Source: Lingula anatina
Taxonomy: Eukaryota > Brachiopoda > Lingulata > Lingulida > Lingulidae
Length of the DNA stretch: 64,000 nt
Assembly: GCF_001039355.2 (NCBI RefSeq)
Contig: NW_019775381.1
Coordinates: 87,535-151,534, forward strand
Direction: 5' to 3'
This document shows, one piece after another, positions 47,301 through 60,200 of this stretch (position 1 is the first letter of the stretch; the number at the start of each line of letters is the position of its first letter). The notes beneath the pieces are model-generated. The model did not search any database and was not told the origin of the DNA. It was given only the letters and a program-made list of their open reading frames with translations. The position numbers were made by a program, and so were the translations under genes.

Positions 47301-50300
47301 GGGGTAAAGGACAATTTTACCATTCTTACCAATAGCTATTCCCACATTCAAAGTTAGTCACCGTTTTTTTTTTTTTTCTAAAAAGTTTGTTTTTTATGTA
47401 ATATTTTCTTAAGAGATTATTACAGAGTGCAACTATCTATGGAGGTCACGTGTTGTGATGGCAAGCACAAATTTCAGAATTATTGTGTTAACCACTGTTT
47501 TATGTGGTAAAATGGAATTTATTATATTTATATGAGTTGTTTACGATGCCTTTATTGTGAAATATCTATAACTTATGAACAGTTGTTATCCCTGTAACTG
47601 ATGTTTTTACAGTGGAGTTCCAAATAAAGTTGTAAGTCTCGGGTGTGTATTTTGTGATTTTTTTCCATTGCTGAATAATGGTTTGTGAAGCACAGCATTT
47701 GTTATTGTACTTATTTTTTTCATGATGTCAGGGCTTGACAAATTATTTTGAGGCACTTGCCTTGCAGGCAAGTAGGTCTGAAGATCTACTTGTTCAACTC
47801 CAAAATTTGCCTCACTCTCGGGGGAGAGGGGGGGAGACGGTGTTTTGGAGAACACTAAAATATCAATAGACATAAAGCTCAGTGAGGCACCACTTTGATC
47901 AGATTTTCTTGATTTTGCGAAGACTTTCACAAAGTTGTTATGCGAGTGATCCATTAGTAAGACACTTGCATTTTTTGGACAAGTTTGACAGAAATATGTT
48001 TTTCGGACCACAGAAATCACTTGAGCAGGGCAAGTAATGCCATTAGGTATGTCAAGCCCTGTGATGTGTTCATTTGCAGTGCATGTGCCATTGTGTGTAC
48101 ACCAGGCCAGTGTTCATGTTACAAATATCTTCTAAATACCCGAAGTGTATTCATTATATGTTATCTCAATTTTTTTATTTATTTCAGTTGTCAAAACAAA
48201 AGTCACCAACTAAAAATTCCTCACCCAACAGAGCTGGAAAGAAAAAGGGCAGCCCACTCTTCAAGGTTTGCAATAATCATTAAAGGGTTTGCTTCATGCC
48301 GTCAGAATGGCCTGGACGGAACATATTCTTCAGAAAACATGCCCAACTAACGATATCTTAATCCAAATACACAAATTAAAAGCTCATTTTGTAAATTTTT
48401 GGCTTTAAAAAACGTCCTATTTGCTCGGCCTGGGAGTTAATGAGCTACGTGGTCACGTGGTCCAATGACGACAATCGAGCCACTGGAGAACAGAGCGTGC
48501 TTAGCTGTCAAACTGAGCTGCATTGTCTACCTGTAAGATGACTTCTCTNCCAGCTCTTGATATGATCTAAACCACCTGAGGTGACCATGATCTAGAGCAT
48601 CGCAACTATTGTCACCGAAGTTAGTAAGTAAGTCACGGAAGACCGTCACAGACAAAGAAAGATTGTCAACGAGAGCTGCAATTTTGCTGAATCCCACGGC
48701 AACACACCGAGGCATAACGAAAATTCCTCAACTCCGTTCAACACAACTTTCCTTAACTTCTCCGTCTGCACAGTATGCACCATGCAGCTCAGTTGAGTCT
48801 CATAGACCTTTATCGTGATTGTCGTCACAGTACCACGTGACCCAGATCTGTTGCTTCATTTTTGCATATTGAGGTGAGGTTTACTAAAACGCTTTTTTTT
48901 CTACTAATAGATTGTTTTTATAATTTTTAAATGGCGGGGATCGATTAAAACATACCTCTAGTGTATAGATTGAGTGCTGTATCTTCAAATTTCGAGAAAT
49001 GGATTTTTACATGAACATTGTCCTTTAACTTATAAAGGGTCATCTGCATAGAGGGAGTCTGGCAGTTCAAAAGAAATGGTCAAAAAAAGGTCCGCTCTGA
49101 ATAAAAATTTCATGAAGGTGCAGTGCAATTTTTCAAGTTTGTACGGGTAAAACAGACCATTTTTAGACCCCCCCCCCTTGAGTGTTTGAGTAGCCACCAG
49201 TTTCGAAAGGGTTTACTTTCAGATAAACAGATTCACACGCCTTCTCTTGTTTCCAATATACTCGTATAATCACCAGCTTTTTTTATATTCTTCTCAACAC
49301 CTGTTGATCTCTTAATCTAATTGCATTCAGTGAGAATCCTGGCAGAACTGGACCGATTTTCTTAGACCGATTGTTTCAGTTGGGAATTAGCCCTATATGT
49401 ATTTGTGTTACAACTTGATATTTACATTAGGTCCCCCATGGGAAGCCAGGCAAACACAAAAAGCTCAGCCCAAAGAAGCTGAATTTTGCCAATCAGCCAA
49501 AGATCAGCAGTGTGATGAATCAACCAGCTAAGGGTGTAGTAATGGAACAAACCAGAAATCAGGTATTGCTTTTTGTATTATTTTAATGTTTTACATTTAT
49601 TTATTTTATTGCAAATGATGGCAATACAATAAATTTTTACAATAAATTTTATTTCATGTCAGGTATAAATTGAAAGGAAATTTGGCAAGTTATTTCTTTT
49701 TAGGATAACTGTTACAGCAATAAGTTCTGTTTTCTATATTTTTCTTGTGAGTAATTGTGAGCATTTAAAAAAATATAAAAGTAATTTAAACTTTGAACAT
49801 TGAATAACATTGCTTAATTTGTATTTTAACATGACAGAGGAACAACAGTAACAACACACCAGGTGGCGTGGGGTCAGTGCAAACAAAAGGGGTCACTGTG
49901 GAGCAAGACAAGCCTGCTGTTAATCTCTGTGGTGCAGTGACATGGTGTGAAGTTAAAACTCTACTGATGGAGTGGGTGCAATCAATGACAGGTTGGTTGT
50001 AGGCGATGTAATTTTACTTAAAATTAAAATGAACTATTTTAGACTGTTTGTTAATAGAAAAAAGTTGAGTAGATAATCAAAAAAAATCTTATTCATGTGT
50101 GTCTGATACTGGTATCTCTACAGTACCCAGATTTTTAAGGAAATTCTAATATTTGTCACTTATTGAAAGAGGAAGGAATAAGTTAGTAATTCAGATATAA
50201 AATATGAATAGTTTGTATTCAGTGTTGCAGACTTTATCATCGTTATCATTAAGTTACAAGTATTTTATTTCGTACAGTTACTCATTATTCACTGGTTGGT

Positions 50301-50826
50301 ATTTACAGCTCCAGTTGAAGAGGACTTGGACATAATTGTGCAATATGTTTCTGAACTTGTGGAGGACAAGAACTTGGAGATGGTGGACCTGACATTGAAG
50401 TTTCTAAGAAGGTAAATATTGCAGTCTCTCTCTCTCTCTCTCTCTCTCATATCATGTATTTTAACTTGATGCAGAGAACATATTGGTCATAAATTCCTGT
50501 ACATAACAGCTACAAGTTAAATAGTCCCATGCGTTCACCACACTAACATCAATAGAAAATCATTTAATTTAGTTTTTACCAGTATATTTTACAGAACCTG
50601 TTACCAAAGGGATCCTTTCAATGTAGCACATTTGTACACAATTATAGTATTTGTATATAGCTGGTGATAACACTTATTGAACAAAACATGACATTATTCT
50701 AATTTCAGACAAGTCCAGAAAACTGCATCTAAGGAGTGGAGTAGCGGTTTCCAAAATGTGCTCCGTATGGCTCAGCTGGTGGTCCAGGCTTTCTACGGTA
50801 GCTCCCTCAAGTGGGAACATTTATAA
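33706..50826 (+). CDS. REV1: REV1 deoxycytidyl transferase / Y-family translesion polymerase, 21 coding exons
   Basis: Exons: 33706-33768, 34374-34506, 34788-34956, 35272-36770, 37023-37315, 37591-37715, 38092-38246, 38794-38913, 42725-42945, 43389-43533, 44533-44663, 44851-45062, 45475-45586, 45844-45982, 46172-46341, 46625-46723, 48188-48265, 49431-49562, 49838-49991, 50309-50411, 50709-50826. They total 4,371 nt in frame, giving 1,456 aa (human about 1,251). A BRCT domain (about 50-140: GVAIFVNGYT, LMMLHGGKYI, VRPDWI) is followed by a long Ser-rich region on exon 4. The catalytic core starts near 600 with MHIDMDSFFVSV, then SCDEMYVD (acidic catalytic pair), GNILLARM, and FGPKTGQSLHRFCRGIDDRP. 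Two ubiquitin-binding motifs (ELPPDIREQI; ALPPEMQKEL) lie on exons 14 and 16. The C-terminal domain, which in the family binds other polymerases and REV7, is on exons 19-21. The gene looks intact. Confidence 0.96.
34126..34305. mobile_element. 180-bp hAT-like MITE in REV1 intron 1
   Basis: Inverted ends GGGGCTTAGCAATAGTCC and the reverse complement of GATTATTGAGAAGCCCC, continuing into GGTCCATTGGTCC. It is flanked by exact 8-bp direct repeats TGATAAAT (34118-34125 and 34306-34313), the duplication length typical of hAT transposons. Confidence 0.85.
38272..38392. repeat. Interrupted (GT)n microsatellite in REV1 intron 7
   Basis: Long GT tract just after the exon 7 donor. Confidence 0.9.
38986..39174 (-). 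other. Acidic open frame, unassigned, beside the retroelement
   Basis: A 62-codon frame on the retroelement strand, rich in Asp/Glu (DMDDLDMLGEAYFVPDYDD), with a TTATTTCAG just before the DMDDL part that could be a splice acceptor. It may be a 3' portion of the element or an exon of a captured sequence. No family recognised. Confidence 0.3.
39789..40034 (-). other. Open frame of unknown family downstream of the integrase
   Basis: An 81-codon frame containing KWIENPSSLFQISLQNLK, on the same strand about 170 bp beyond the integrase stop. The frame extends further upstream as HKQHFARHRYHVAQ. It has an ordinary protein-like composition, but I recognise no domain. It could be a 3' accessory frame of the retroelement. 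Confidence 0.35.
40200..42369 (-). pseudogene. Pol fragment: RNase H and integrase in two frames
   Basis: The first frame (42369-41518) holds RNase H (DTDASYSCIGAELS, RKELLAVV, IRTDHHSLVWLLG) and a linker with two CxxC pairs. The second (41552-40200) holds an HHCC zinc finger, then integrase with the Asp, Asp, Glu residues in LDILGPF, YTDQGSNF and ANGQVERC, and ends after a chromodomain-free tail. The frames overlap by about 35 bp, so one frameshift at about 41555-41580 interrupts the polyprotein. The 5' end is truncated within the reverse-transcriptase thumb. Confidence 0.85.
42493..42660. repeat. AT-rich tandem repeat in REV1 intron 8
   Basis: (AATCA)n followed by irregular repeats of TTAATTTTAATTGCAATT words, lying between the retroelement truncation point and exon 9. 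Confidence 0.85.
43803..44025. mobile_element. 223-bp Harbinger-like MITE in REV1 intron 10
   Basis: Almost perfect 35-bp inverted ends (CCCCCTTTACACTGGACGGC and onward to CGTCC). TTA flanks both sides (43800-43802 and 44026-44028), consistent with the 3-bp TTA/TAA duplication typical of PIF/Harbinger elements. No coding sequence. Confidence 0.85.
44250..44503. mobile_element. MITE-like palindromic element, family A copy 5
   Basis: Second element in REV1 intron 10. It carries ATCTCCATGGGGAGTCTCAC at left, GGGGGTGGTTATC centrally, and ACATTTAAGCC, GAGCTGATAGC and CCCCCAGGGAGTTAGG at right. Confidence 0.8.
48450..48843. mobile_element. Foldback-type insertion in REV1 intron 17
   Basis: GTCACGTGGTCCAATGACGA at 48453 pairs with TCGTCACAGTACCACGTGAC at about 48822-48841. 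Nearer the centre, AACTGAGCTGCAT (about 48513) pairs with ATGCAGCTCAGTT (about 48782). The arms are imperfect, and the interior has one N and no gene. Confidence 0.6.
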
Positions 50827-52415
50827 TAATAGCTGGCCACCAGCTCTAAAACATATAGACATGAAGTTCACATAGCATCATATGTATTTGTTGATAAACT
50901 TATCTCCTTTGCTCCTCCTGGAGCATGAGGTGAGGCAGATAATATTCTGCCTGGAATAAAACAATAGAGGCCAGCACTGCATACCTATCTTTCAACTATA
51001 GGTGGCAGCACATTTAATCAATTCAGTTTTCTTATCCAAAGATATTTAATAAAAATAAAAGTATGAGCAGCATTGAATTTGTACTGCCTTTTGAACAGCA
51101 TTACTGTTTACAATGGGAATATTCCACATTCTGTTTAAGTTTCCATGGAATAAAAGATGGAATTTAAATTTTATTTACAACTCTAGTCATTCAAAATTCA
51201 TTTTTTCGGCCAAAACGAACAGTTATTATCCCTTTAAATTTCTAATTTACCATAATTAAGTCTATGCACTATTCATTCCCAACCATTGTTGTTTATCCTT
51301 CACTTACAGGACAGAACTTGTGGATTTAGGGTATTAGAATAGAGTGTAGCAATATTTTGCCCCCCCCCCCCCCCCCCCCGCCCCCAGATCCACTCCTCAA
51401 CTAGTGTCACTGGGGTGCACAGGCGTGAAGTAGTCTTTGTTTTATAAAGGCCTACTCAAGGGTCTTGGCACAGTATAGAACTATGATTTAGCTAGTCAAA
51501 ATTCTAATTTCAAGAGGGGATGATTGGTATGATATATTTTTCAGAAACCAAAGCGGGGGTCAGGACCCCCCCGATCCCCTCTCTAAATCCACCACTGATG
51601 TGATCTCATTTTCCTTTCCTTGTGAATCCACTGACAGTACTGTGAACGTGTACACATGATGAAAACACTCATGCCATAGACGACAGCAGTGTTCAGCTTA
51701 TCTTGTTGACAGAGACCTGAGGCACATGGTGACAAACATCACGTAGGCCAGTCACATGTACATATATGTTGACTCTGTGGAAAATCATAAATGAAGCGAA
51801 TAGATCATTAGCTAGACTCTTATCGCATGCAATCACATTAACAGGTTAGGACAACTCGAAAATTTCCTGGATTCTAAAATTTCATACTGAATTTTAATGA
51901 CAACCAAGCCTTGAGACTTGCATATCTGGGAAATCATAAAATTTTAAGTCTGAAACTGTTAGTATATTATTTTTCAGAAAGAGAGAGAGAGATAGTGAGA
52001 ATAAAATGGGTATAAATGTTAGATCAACTTGCTCAAGATATGTGTGTGTGTGGATATATACATACACAAATACACACAAATACACCAATGAAGTATTAAA
52101 TTATATATATGTATATATGTATTATATTATTTTATTTAACAAATATTTTCTCCCCCTGTAAAAAAAAACATTTTTCATCATATCTTCAGTTGCATTTATT
52201 TGCTAATATTCTTACAAAATTTGAATAATAATACCCAAAATTTTTTTCAAATGTGCATAAATTCAATAAAACACTAATTATATCATTAATTTCCAAAAAG
52301 AAAATTGCCAGTAAAATGCAAAAACAAACTACCCTGGCCTTAAAAGACAGCTAACTGGTGCATAGATAATATATAACTCTGCTCTACAAAGAACAGTTTG
52401 TTCCACACCCCCAAG
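50827..52415. other. REV1 3' UTR and spacer before the TRIM gene
   Basis: AATAAA at 50955-50960 is the likely REV1 poly(A) signal. The rest holds a C homopolymer near 51361-51380 and AT-rich DNA. A stretch at 50967-51060 resembles 54685-54780. Confidence 0.55.
50967..51060. repeat. Duplicate of sequence downstream of the TRIM gene
   Basis: GCACTGCATACCTATCTTTC, then AACTATAGGTGGCAGCACAT, matches 54685-54780 (GCACTGCAGACCTCTCTGTC, then AACCATAGATGGCAGCACAT) in direct orientation. It suggests an old local duplication around the TRIM gene. Confidence 0.6.
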
Positions 52416-54368
52416 ATGGCTACAGCTCGTGTAAGCAGAGATGACGAAGAAAGCCAACGAACCAAAATAACTGAACATTTTATCAGCTGTCCATTATGCC
52501 TTGTGGAGTACAAAGAACCAACAGATTTACCGTGCAGGCATACATTTTGTAAAGGTTGTCTGAAGGCTTATATACCTGACTTAACTCTAGGAAGTAAATT
52601 CAAATGTCCCGTGTGTCAGAAAGAAACTAAAGTACCTAAAGATGGACTTGAGGGCTTCACTCGCAATTTCTTCATTGAAAGCTTGCAGGACACTGTACTT
52701 CAGCCAATAAATAACAAAAAGTGTGGCTTTTGTGCCTTAACTTCACAAACTGAAACTGTTGCAACATCGAAATGTATCACCTGCCACGACTACCTATGTG
52801 AGAGGTGTTCCATATTACACTGTGGTACCAAGTTAACAAAAGATCATAAAGTGCTCACTTTCCAACAACTACAGAGCAAAGAGTACCAAAAAGAGATCCA
52901 AGAGCAGCAAAAAGTTTTCTGCCCTGAGCACAAAGATGAGATGATTAGATACTTCTGTTCAGATTGTGAAGTCCCCATTTGTCGTGACTGCAGAGATCTA
53001 CACCATGATGGTCACAAAGTCATCTCCCCTGAAAAAGCTGCAGACAAGGTATAGCCACAAATGCAGACAAAATTTCGTGGGATTGAGAGAAAATTATCTA
53101 AAGGTGAGAAAACATTACTTAAAATTGATGCAACATTGGCAAAACTCCAAGAAAATGAACGCTCTGTCCAGCAGCAGATAAAAGATCGCGCAGCTCACCT
53201 ACGCCACCTGGTAGATCAAAAAGAGAAGACCTTACTACAGGAGCTTTGCCAAGAAACCAGCACTCACAAGAAAAAATTACAAACTTTCCGCAATAACTGC
53301 AGTGCCACATGCTCCTCCATCAAAACCGCAACAGATGTAGTAAAGAACATCCTTAAGCATGGTGCCCCCATAGATGTCCTCATGTTACAACACCAACATG
53401 GAAAGAAACTAGATGAACTACGGTTCACTTCAGCTGTGGAGAAAATTCCCGAAGAAGTAAATCTCACATTTTCCACCAACACAGAAGTGGACCAAGAGAT
53501 ATCCAGTGGGGATGGCCTCGGGAATGTACAGATATCTAGACAACCAGCTTTGCCCAAGTTTAAACCACAGGCTGAATGTATGCTGGAGTTTGACACTGGC
53601 TGTTGGAGACCAGTCGACATTGCATTGAGTCCAAATGGGAATTATGTTACTACACATGACGTCAAAAATAAGGTAAAGGTTTTTCGTTCAGATGGTACAT
53701 TTAGCAAGGAGATCACAAATGTTTCAGACACAAAAATGAAATGGCCAGTAGGGATTTGTCACTTCCCTGATGGAAGGATGGTTCTAGCCTGTAGAGACAA
53801 TAACAAACTGTTCATCTTGTCACCACAGTGCGATGTACAGCAAACTGTAGATGTCAACAACCCATGGGGTGTGGCTCTCAATGACAACTGCACTAAGATT
53901 GCTGTGGCACAGGGTGAGAAAAAAAGGTCTGTGAGTGTGTTCAGTATTGATACCAAAGGGCAAATAACTTTAACTGATGTGATAAAAGACAAAGATGGGA
54001 AACAGTTGTTCAATTCACCATATAAAGTGGCATATATGAGTAACGAGTCCCTTGTTGTCAGTGATACATCAAACCAACTTCACATCCTAACCCCATCTGG
54101 TGACCCACTGTATCAGTACACAGGACCTGAAAACAAGTTAGGTCAACATCGTGGTGTCTGTGTTGATGCATATGACAACATACTGGTTTCTGATTATGAT
54201 AACAACTGTATACACCTTGTATCCCAAGATGGGAAGTTCATCCAGTACATAGCAACCAAAGCTGATGGACTATATAAACCATGGGGATGTGCAATCAACC
54301 AAGATGGAGATCTGGTTGTGACTGAACTTGATGGGAAAGTGAAAGTATTTCAATACTTGGAAATGTGA
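52416..54368 (+). CDS. TRIM protein: RING, B-boxes, coiled coil, NHL-type repeats; one in-frame TAG
   Basis: A single-exon TRIM gene of 650 codons. The ATG at 52416 was chosen because the upstream extension lacks an ATG. Residues 25-68 are a complete C3HC4 RING (Cys25, 28, 40, His42, Cys45, 48, 64, 67), expected to act as an E3 ubiquitin ligase. Two B-box zinc fingers follow (CGFCALTS; FCPEHKDEMIRYFC). Codon 213 is TAG (53052-53054). The same frame then continues for 437 residues: a coiled coil rich in Lys, Glu and Leu, and about five NHL-like blades (WPVGICHFPDGRMVLACRDN; HRGVCVDAYDNILVSDYDNN). Everything after the stop is clean, so the nonsense change is recent, is read through, or is an assembly error. 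Nearest named relatives are the TRIM2/3/32/56/71-like NHL TRIMs. AATAAA lies at 54444-54449. Confidence 0.88.
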
Positions 54369-54443
54369 CGTGCTTTAAAATGCTCAGAAACTGAACATTA
54401 TGAAGTTTTTTTGTCTATTTCACAAAAATGGTATTATATTATG

Positions 54444-54449
54444 AATAAA
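54444..54449 (+). terminator. Poly(A) signal of TRIM-NHL gene
   Basis: AATAAA 76 nt after the TGA stop. Confidence 0.65.
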
Positions 54450-57200
54450 TTAAAATTTTGTATTGCACAAATGACATGAAAAGGATCTTTTCCATATAAT
54501 GAAATGCTGATAATATGCGCATGTAAAGAAATGTAAGATATGACTGTGTGAGATATTTCTTGAAGATGTTCATTTACAGGCTATTTAGTGCATGTGATGA
54601 CAGGAATCAGACAATTGCCTGCAGCACCAGTAACAACTGATGTTTGTTTTTATACCATAATTGAATAATATGCTTATCTTCAGCACCAATAAGCACTGCA
54701 GACCTCTCTGTCAACCATAGATGGCAGCACATTCAATACATCCAGATTGTATGACAAAGATAATAAAGATGAAACTATGAGAATTATTTTTTCACATTTG
54801 GAAAGAAATTGTCCCAAAATTGAGTCTAATTAAGGTTTCATCTGAGACAGTGTATTAAATATGCATTTAAAGACTATTTCTTCCAGTTTTCCATGTTACA
54901 TTTTTAATACCTGATGGAAAATTTATTGGGAATTATTAAGCAAATGATACAAAAATTATGTTTGGAAACTTGATACTGTTTATTTGTAAATAGCATATAC
55001 TAACATATAGATATACATGCTCTATACCAAAGCAGACAGAAAGATAAGAGTAAAAAATCTATTTTTATGACTCCTTAAACAATGAAAAATATAACACAAC
55101 CTTTTGCATCATTGAGAACTTTTAGGAAAAATAATTATTCAATGAAAAATAGAAATATTGTGTCAATATATAGGCCCTTTTTGTACAAATATTCAATAAA
55201 CATTATTCAAATTTAATCAATCAAATGATATATTTGAAACCAGGCGAGTGAAAGGACAGCAGCACAAAAAATGTGATAAACATCGTAAATAAAACTGATA
55301 CTTTGTAACTAACATGTTTGGAAGCACTGTAACAAACAGAACATTAAACCCATTTGTTGATCATAACTCCACCTATCTTTTACTCCTGGAAGTAGAGATC
55401 TCCCCCCTTTCCTTCCCCCCCCCCCCCCCCCCCCCCTTGACCTGTTCCTGGCATCTCCGTCAATTAATCCACCTCTCTCCTGCCAGTCCACACCGCCTCA
55501 GCCCACGTTTTCTGTCACCTTTCTCGTTTATTTGATTGATATCATAGCTTCGTTTCTGGACATTTCATGAAAGTTTCAATAATATGATAGCAATTTATGC
55601 ACAGCACTACCTAAAGACATGCTTTAATTAATTTAAAAAATAAAAATTAATTATCTTATTACCATTTTCAAAGCTACTATTATATAATAGAGATATTTTT
55701 AATCAGTCATGCCACAGTTAAATTAAACAAAATATAGTAAGACTTATCATAAATAACATTGCATGCAAGCTTGTGTATAAAGCAAAATGTTTCAAAATGT
55801 CTTGTACATTTCATGAAAAAAAAGTAAAATTGAAGTCATATATAAGAAATTGAAAAACATAATTCTCAAACAAATGATGCAGCAAAATGTTAATATTCTT
55901 GAAAAAAATCAGCTAACATCAATAATTCAATTCAGACCTTGACCATGTTTTTTTTTCCAGAGAATGTTTGCTATTATTGTGTAACAGTTTCATAGAACAA
56001 TGCAGCTAGAAAATGCATTTTCTCATTTCCCAATTCTCCTCAATTCCAATATTTCTCATTTCCAACTGTAAAAATTACTTCATAATAAATTTTGCACCAA
56101 AGAAATGAGCAATGACTTTTATATACCTTTCACATGGTTTTACCACCTCAAATTTCATGCCCTCAATCAACATATGTAAAATGAGCTATAAAAACAAAAT
56201 TTCTTGGGTGATTTGTAGAAAAAGAATCATAAATTTTTAGTTCCATACCTTTGCAAGCATGCATACACTGCCTCCCCTCTCTTCTACTCACTTGGAATAA
56301 ATATGAAATGTCTGATATACATTATTATAAAATTTCTACAGCTAGTTAATATATATAAAATACATAGTATTACATAGAATTCTATTGCACTTTCTTAATG
56401 CATATACAGTGATATTTGATATCTATGCTAGCATACAGATATACATAAATGCATTATACACTATAGCTACACAGTATAAAAACTGTGGGAAAGATCCACA
56501 CCATTTACATGTATCAGTACATTACTATTGGTTGTATCATTTTGCTAAATTTGTGCATTATTTTCGTTTTCTTCCATATACCATATGTGCACCTGACATA
56601 TATGTACATATAATATTGCATAGCTATATATACATGGCTACATACACTTTCAGTAGGGGGTGGGGGTAGTGAAACTTCCTAACATAAAAAGTAAATTTGA
56701 TGTCTTTAAAAAAATTGTTTCCTTAAACAGCTAATTTTGCATCACAACCACTTAAAAAATCCACTCATCTTGGTGACTTGTGAAAAGTGCTGTAAATGTG
56801 TAAAGAAAACCTGAAAACATTTTGATCTTAGAGATAGACATTGTTAGTTTCCAGTTTGTAAGGGAACAGTTTTTCCTTTGAAAAGTTGATGTTTTTAGTG
56901 GTAAATCATTTAAGAGTAAGGTTCAAGTACAAATATAATTTCTGATATGACCAAGTTTGAAGGATATACTGAACATATGACAAAGTTCTTGTTTATAAAA
57001 GGTTTAATTTAATCTCCTATTTACTGGAACAGGTATACGGGTGGCCCTGAAAAGGGCACATTGCACAATAACAATGTGAAAACCATTTTACTTCAAAATT
57101 TTTGGTTTTTGAAGTTGAATTTTTTTATTTATATAGACCAAAAGCAGATCTTTTGTGAAAATAAATGGGACAGTGCTTTTATAGGGAAATAAAAATTTTA
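54450..57200. other. Spacer between convergent TRIM-NHL and VEPH1 genes
   Basis: AT-rich, with C runs near 55417-55437. TTTATT at 57124-57129 (AATAAA on the minus strand) is a likely VEPH1 poly(A) signal. Long open frames here are low-complexity and unsupported. Confidence 0.5.
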
Positions 57201-60200
57201 TCAAAGACGGCTAACTTTTGTCTCCTGTTCCAGTAAAAACTGCTCTGGAATTGGGGGTCCTGAAGAGGGCGACTTGTGCGACCTGGCTACTGCTATGTGA
57301 ATACACTGGACCCACTGTTCAGCACACTTGCGTTCTTTTGGTTTTAGAATAAATTTCTGATCATTGGCAAAAATCTCAAAAGCTCGTGGAATGTCTCTCG
57401 AGCCCTTCTTGATGGCTTTCACACTCTGGATCTTGTTGATTGGAAGATACGTTTCTTGGGTCTGGAATAAAACAAATACTTAGTACATGGTGAAAGCCAC
57501 AAGAAACCTGAGTGTTGATGGTTTTTATAACAAAATGTTAAGCAAATATTGATTCTGTTATATATCCATCATATCCTTTTTAAATTAAAGAAATACACCA
57601 GTAAGGAAAATGTCATATAATAAATCATCTTTTAAATTTACCAGGGTAAAATTTATAGTTGTTTCAATCAACAGAAATATCATCAAAATTCTTTTAAAAA
57701 TAAATATTTGTAATTTTCAGTCATCTTCATGAATGGGCTATTAGGCTGCCCCCCCCCCCCCCCCCTTTCCTCTGCCTCAGTCCTCCCGAAGAAGTTCCAG
57801 CCACACACCATGGAGATTTCTTGAATCAAAACCACTGACTCCTTCTTTTATTTTAATATGGTCTTTTAGATCTTTTTTTTGTAAAAAGTAAATCATGTTA
57901 GCAAAAAAGAAATCCTTACCACCCCTCCTTTACTAACAGAATATGTCATTGTTGAACCAGATAAAGTAAAATATCTCGTTTTCCAGCGTTTGAAGAATTT
58001 CCAGCGACCTTTCTTCTCTTTCAGATGACCCTGAAAGAGAACAAGCAAAAATTTTCCTAGATGCATATAGATATACATTTCTTAATAGGATTTTAAAGTA
58101 CATTTTAACCAGCAGAACACTGAATATCACCCACTATCTCTTAATTGTAACCTGTGAATATGCTAAATATAAACTTTATCTAAATGATGTTATTATGGTA
58201 ATTTATTATAATGGTGCTAAAATAAATGTCAAAGGCCTGGATCAAATCTAGTCCCATGCATAAAAAGCCCAGACCCATGTTTATTACGCCCTGGCTGGGC
58301 CCATTCTTTATGGTGTCTTTGCATTGTTAACAGCATAATGGACAAGTTAAGTGACCAAGTTAATTGAGTAAGTTAATTGGCCAAGCTGCCAGTTTGTTTG
58401 CATGGCATGTGCAGGGGATGTCTTAGATCAAGGCACAAATGAAGCCCATCTTTAATTTAACAAATCTTTAGTAAATGTTACTAAATCAATCTACATGTCT
58501 TTTCTTTAAACATTAAACATCTTTAAAAGTATCATCCTTCGATGTATTTTACAAATCACAGGTAATGTAATACAAGTAAATCTCATTTGCCACACCTGTA
58601 AGTATCATAATATGTACCTTGATCTACAACAACCCCTGCACATGCCATACAAACAAACCGGCAGCTTGGCCAATTAACTTGGTCATTTAACTTGCCCATT
58701 ATGCTGTTAACAATGCAAAGACACCATAAAGAATGGGCCCAGCCAGGGTGTAATAAACATGGGGTCTGGGCTTTTTATGCATAGGACTAGATTTGATCCG
58801 GGCCTTTGACATATATGAGGGATACATCCCATAAGAAATAGTTACATTTTCACAATGAATTAAAAAAGAGCTCATCATGGCAGTTCTAAGTTTCACAATA
58901 GTTGCGTAGGAAATACCCCAAGCAATACAAACTTTCATCAGAAACACCGATTTAAAATCCACTCCCAGTAAAAGTGAAATGATTTCCAGCTTAATTCATT
59001 CACATACAGCTATAATTGGGTGTCCATCTTGTAACAAGCCTGTTGCCTTCTCTGGATGGTTGCACAGGAAACATGCCCAGCAACGCTGACTGCCATTAAA
59101 CTCAAACACATCAAAGAATCTGACACTGTCCAGTTCCTGCCTCAGACTGTCCTGATCCTGAAAGAAAACTGGACTTTATACATAAAAAATGACAGTGGAG
59201 GGACCAGGGGTGGGGCATAGTGGGCCATGTAACACCCCTCCCCTTTCCCCAAATTACAGAATAACAAGTAAAGCAAGACAAATGCAAGAAATTATCCATC
59301 TCTGGTCTTGACATATTACAGTAATAATTGTCCTCTTCTAGTATATATTTTATTGCAATGCCAAACTTTTAATTCATAAAATAATAGAAATTCTTGATTC
59401 CTTGGTCGTTGAAGTTGAAAAAGGTGTATAATTTGTGTAAAATTATCTATTTAGAAAATTACATTTGTCAATGGAAACAATTATCTAACAGTGATTGAAG
59501 TACAAAAATACTCTTTAATTTAAAGCTCAAAAAAATTGCGAAAGATTATGAAAAAAAAAAAGAAATCATCATTACATTTTCAATAAAATACAAAAAAAAA
59601 AAAAAAAAGGATCAACAGAACACCTTAATCAATCAAACAATCAGTCAGTTATCAAACCTTTGTTGTTGGAAATGAAGAGGTGACCACTGTGACAAAGCTC
59701 CTCCCACTGTCTGCTGTATGCATCATAGTCTCCCAGATTTCCCGCAGCTCTGCTACAGAAGGGTCACGAGGACTTAAAGCTGATGGAGCTTTGGCCTACA
59801 ACAAGATTTTATATTAAATTCACTGTCATGAGGGGGTAGAGGGTGGAGTTGGAGGTGGGATATTTCTGATTTTGATACAAATACTTTTTTTAATATATGC
59901 ACACATTATTAATATAAAACAGAATACAAAAATGCTATAAATATCTAGGTCTGGACTACAAAAATATTTCACTGAACATTAACAGTGAGACCAAACACTT
60001 TTTATCTCAAAAAATGACTAAGCAGAATTAAAAATCGTGGAATTCTGTGATTCCACATAAAAAAGCTTAATGTGTCTGTTAATGTTTGTTGATCTAGTGA
60101 GGTATTAAGTCAAGCACCTGTCTGTCCAAGAACATGAGATGTATCCAGGTCTTTGCCTGCTTGGTTTTGATGTTGAAGGAATGCTGACAATACAAGCACT

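Noticed and set aside
58699-58962. 87-codon minus-strand frame
   Set aside because: Lies across one arm of the foldback element and intron; not in phase with the VEPH1 exons.
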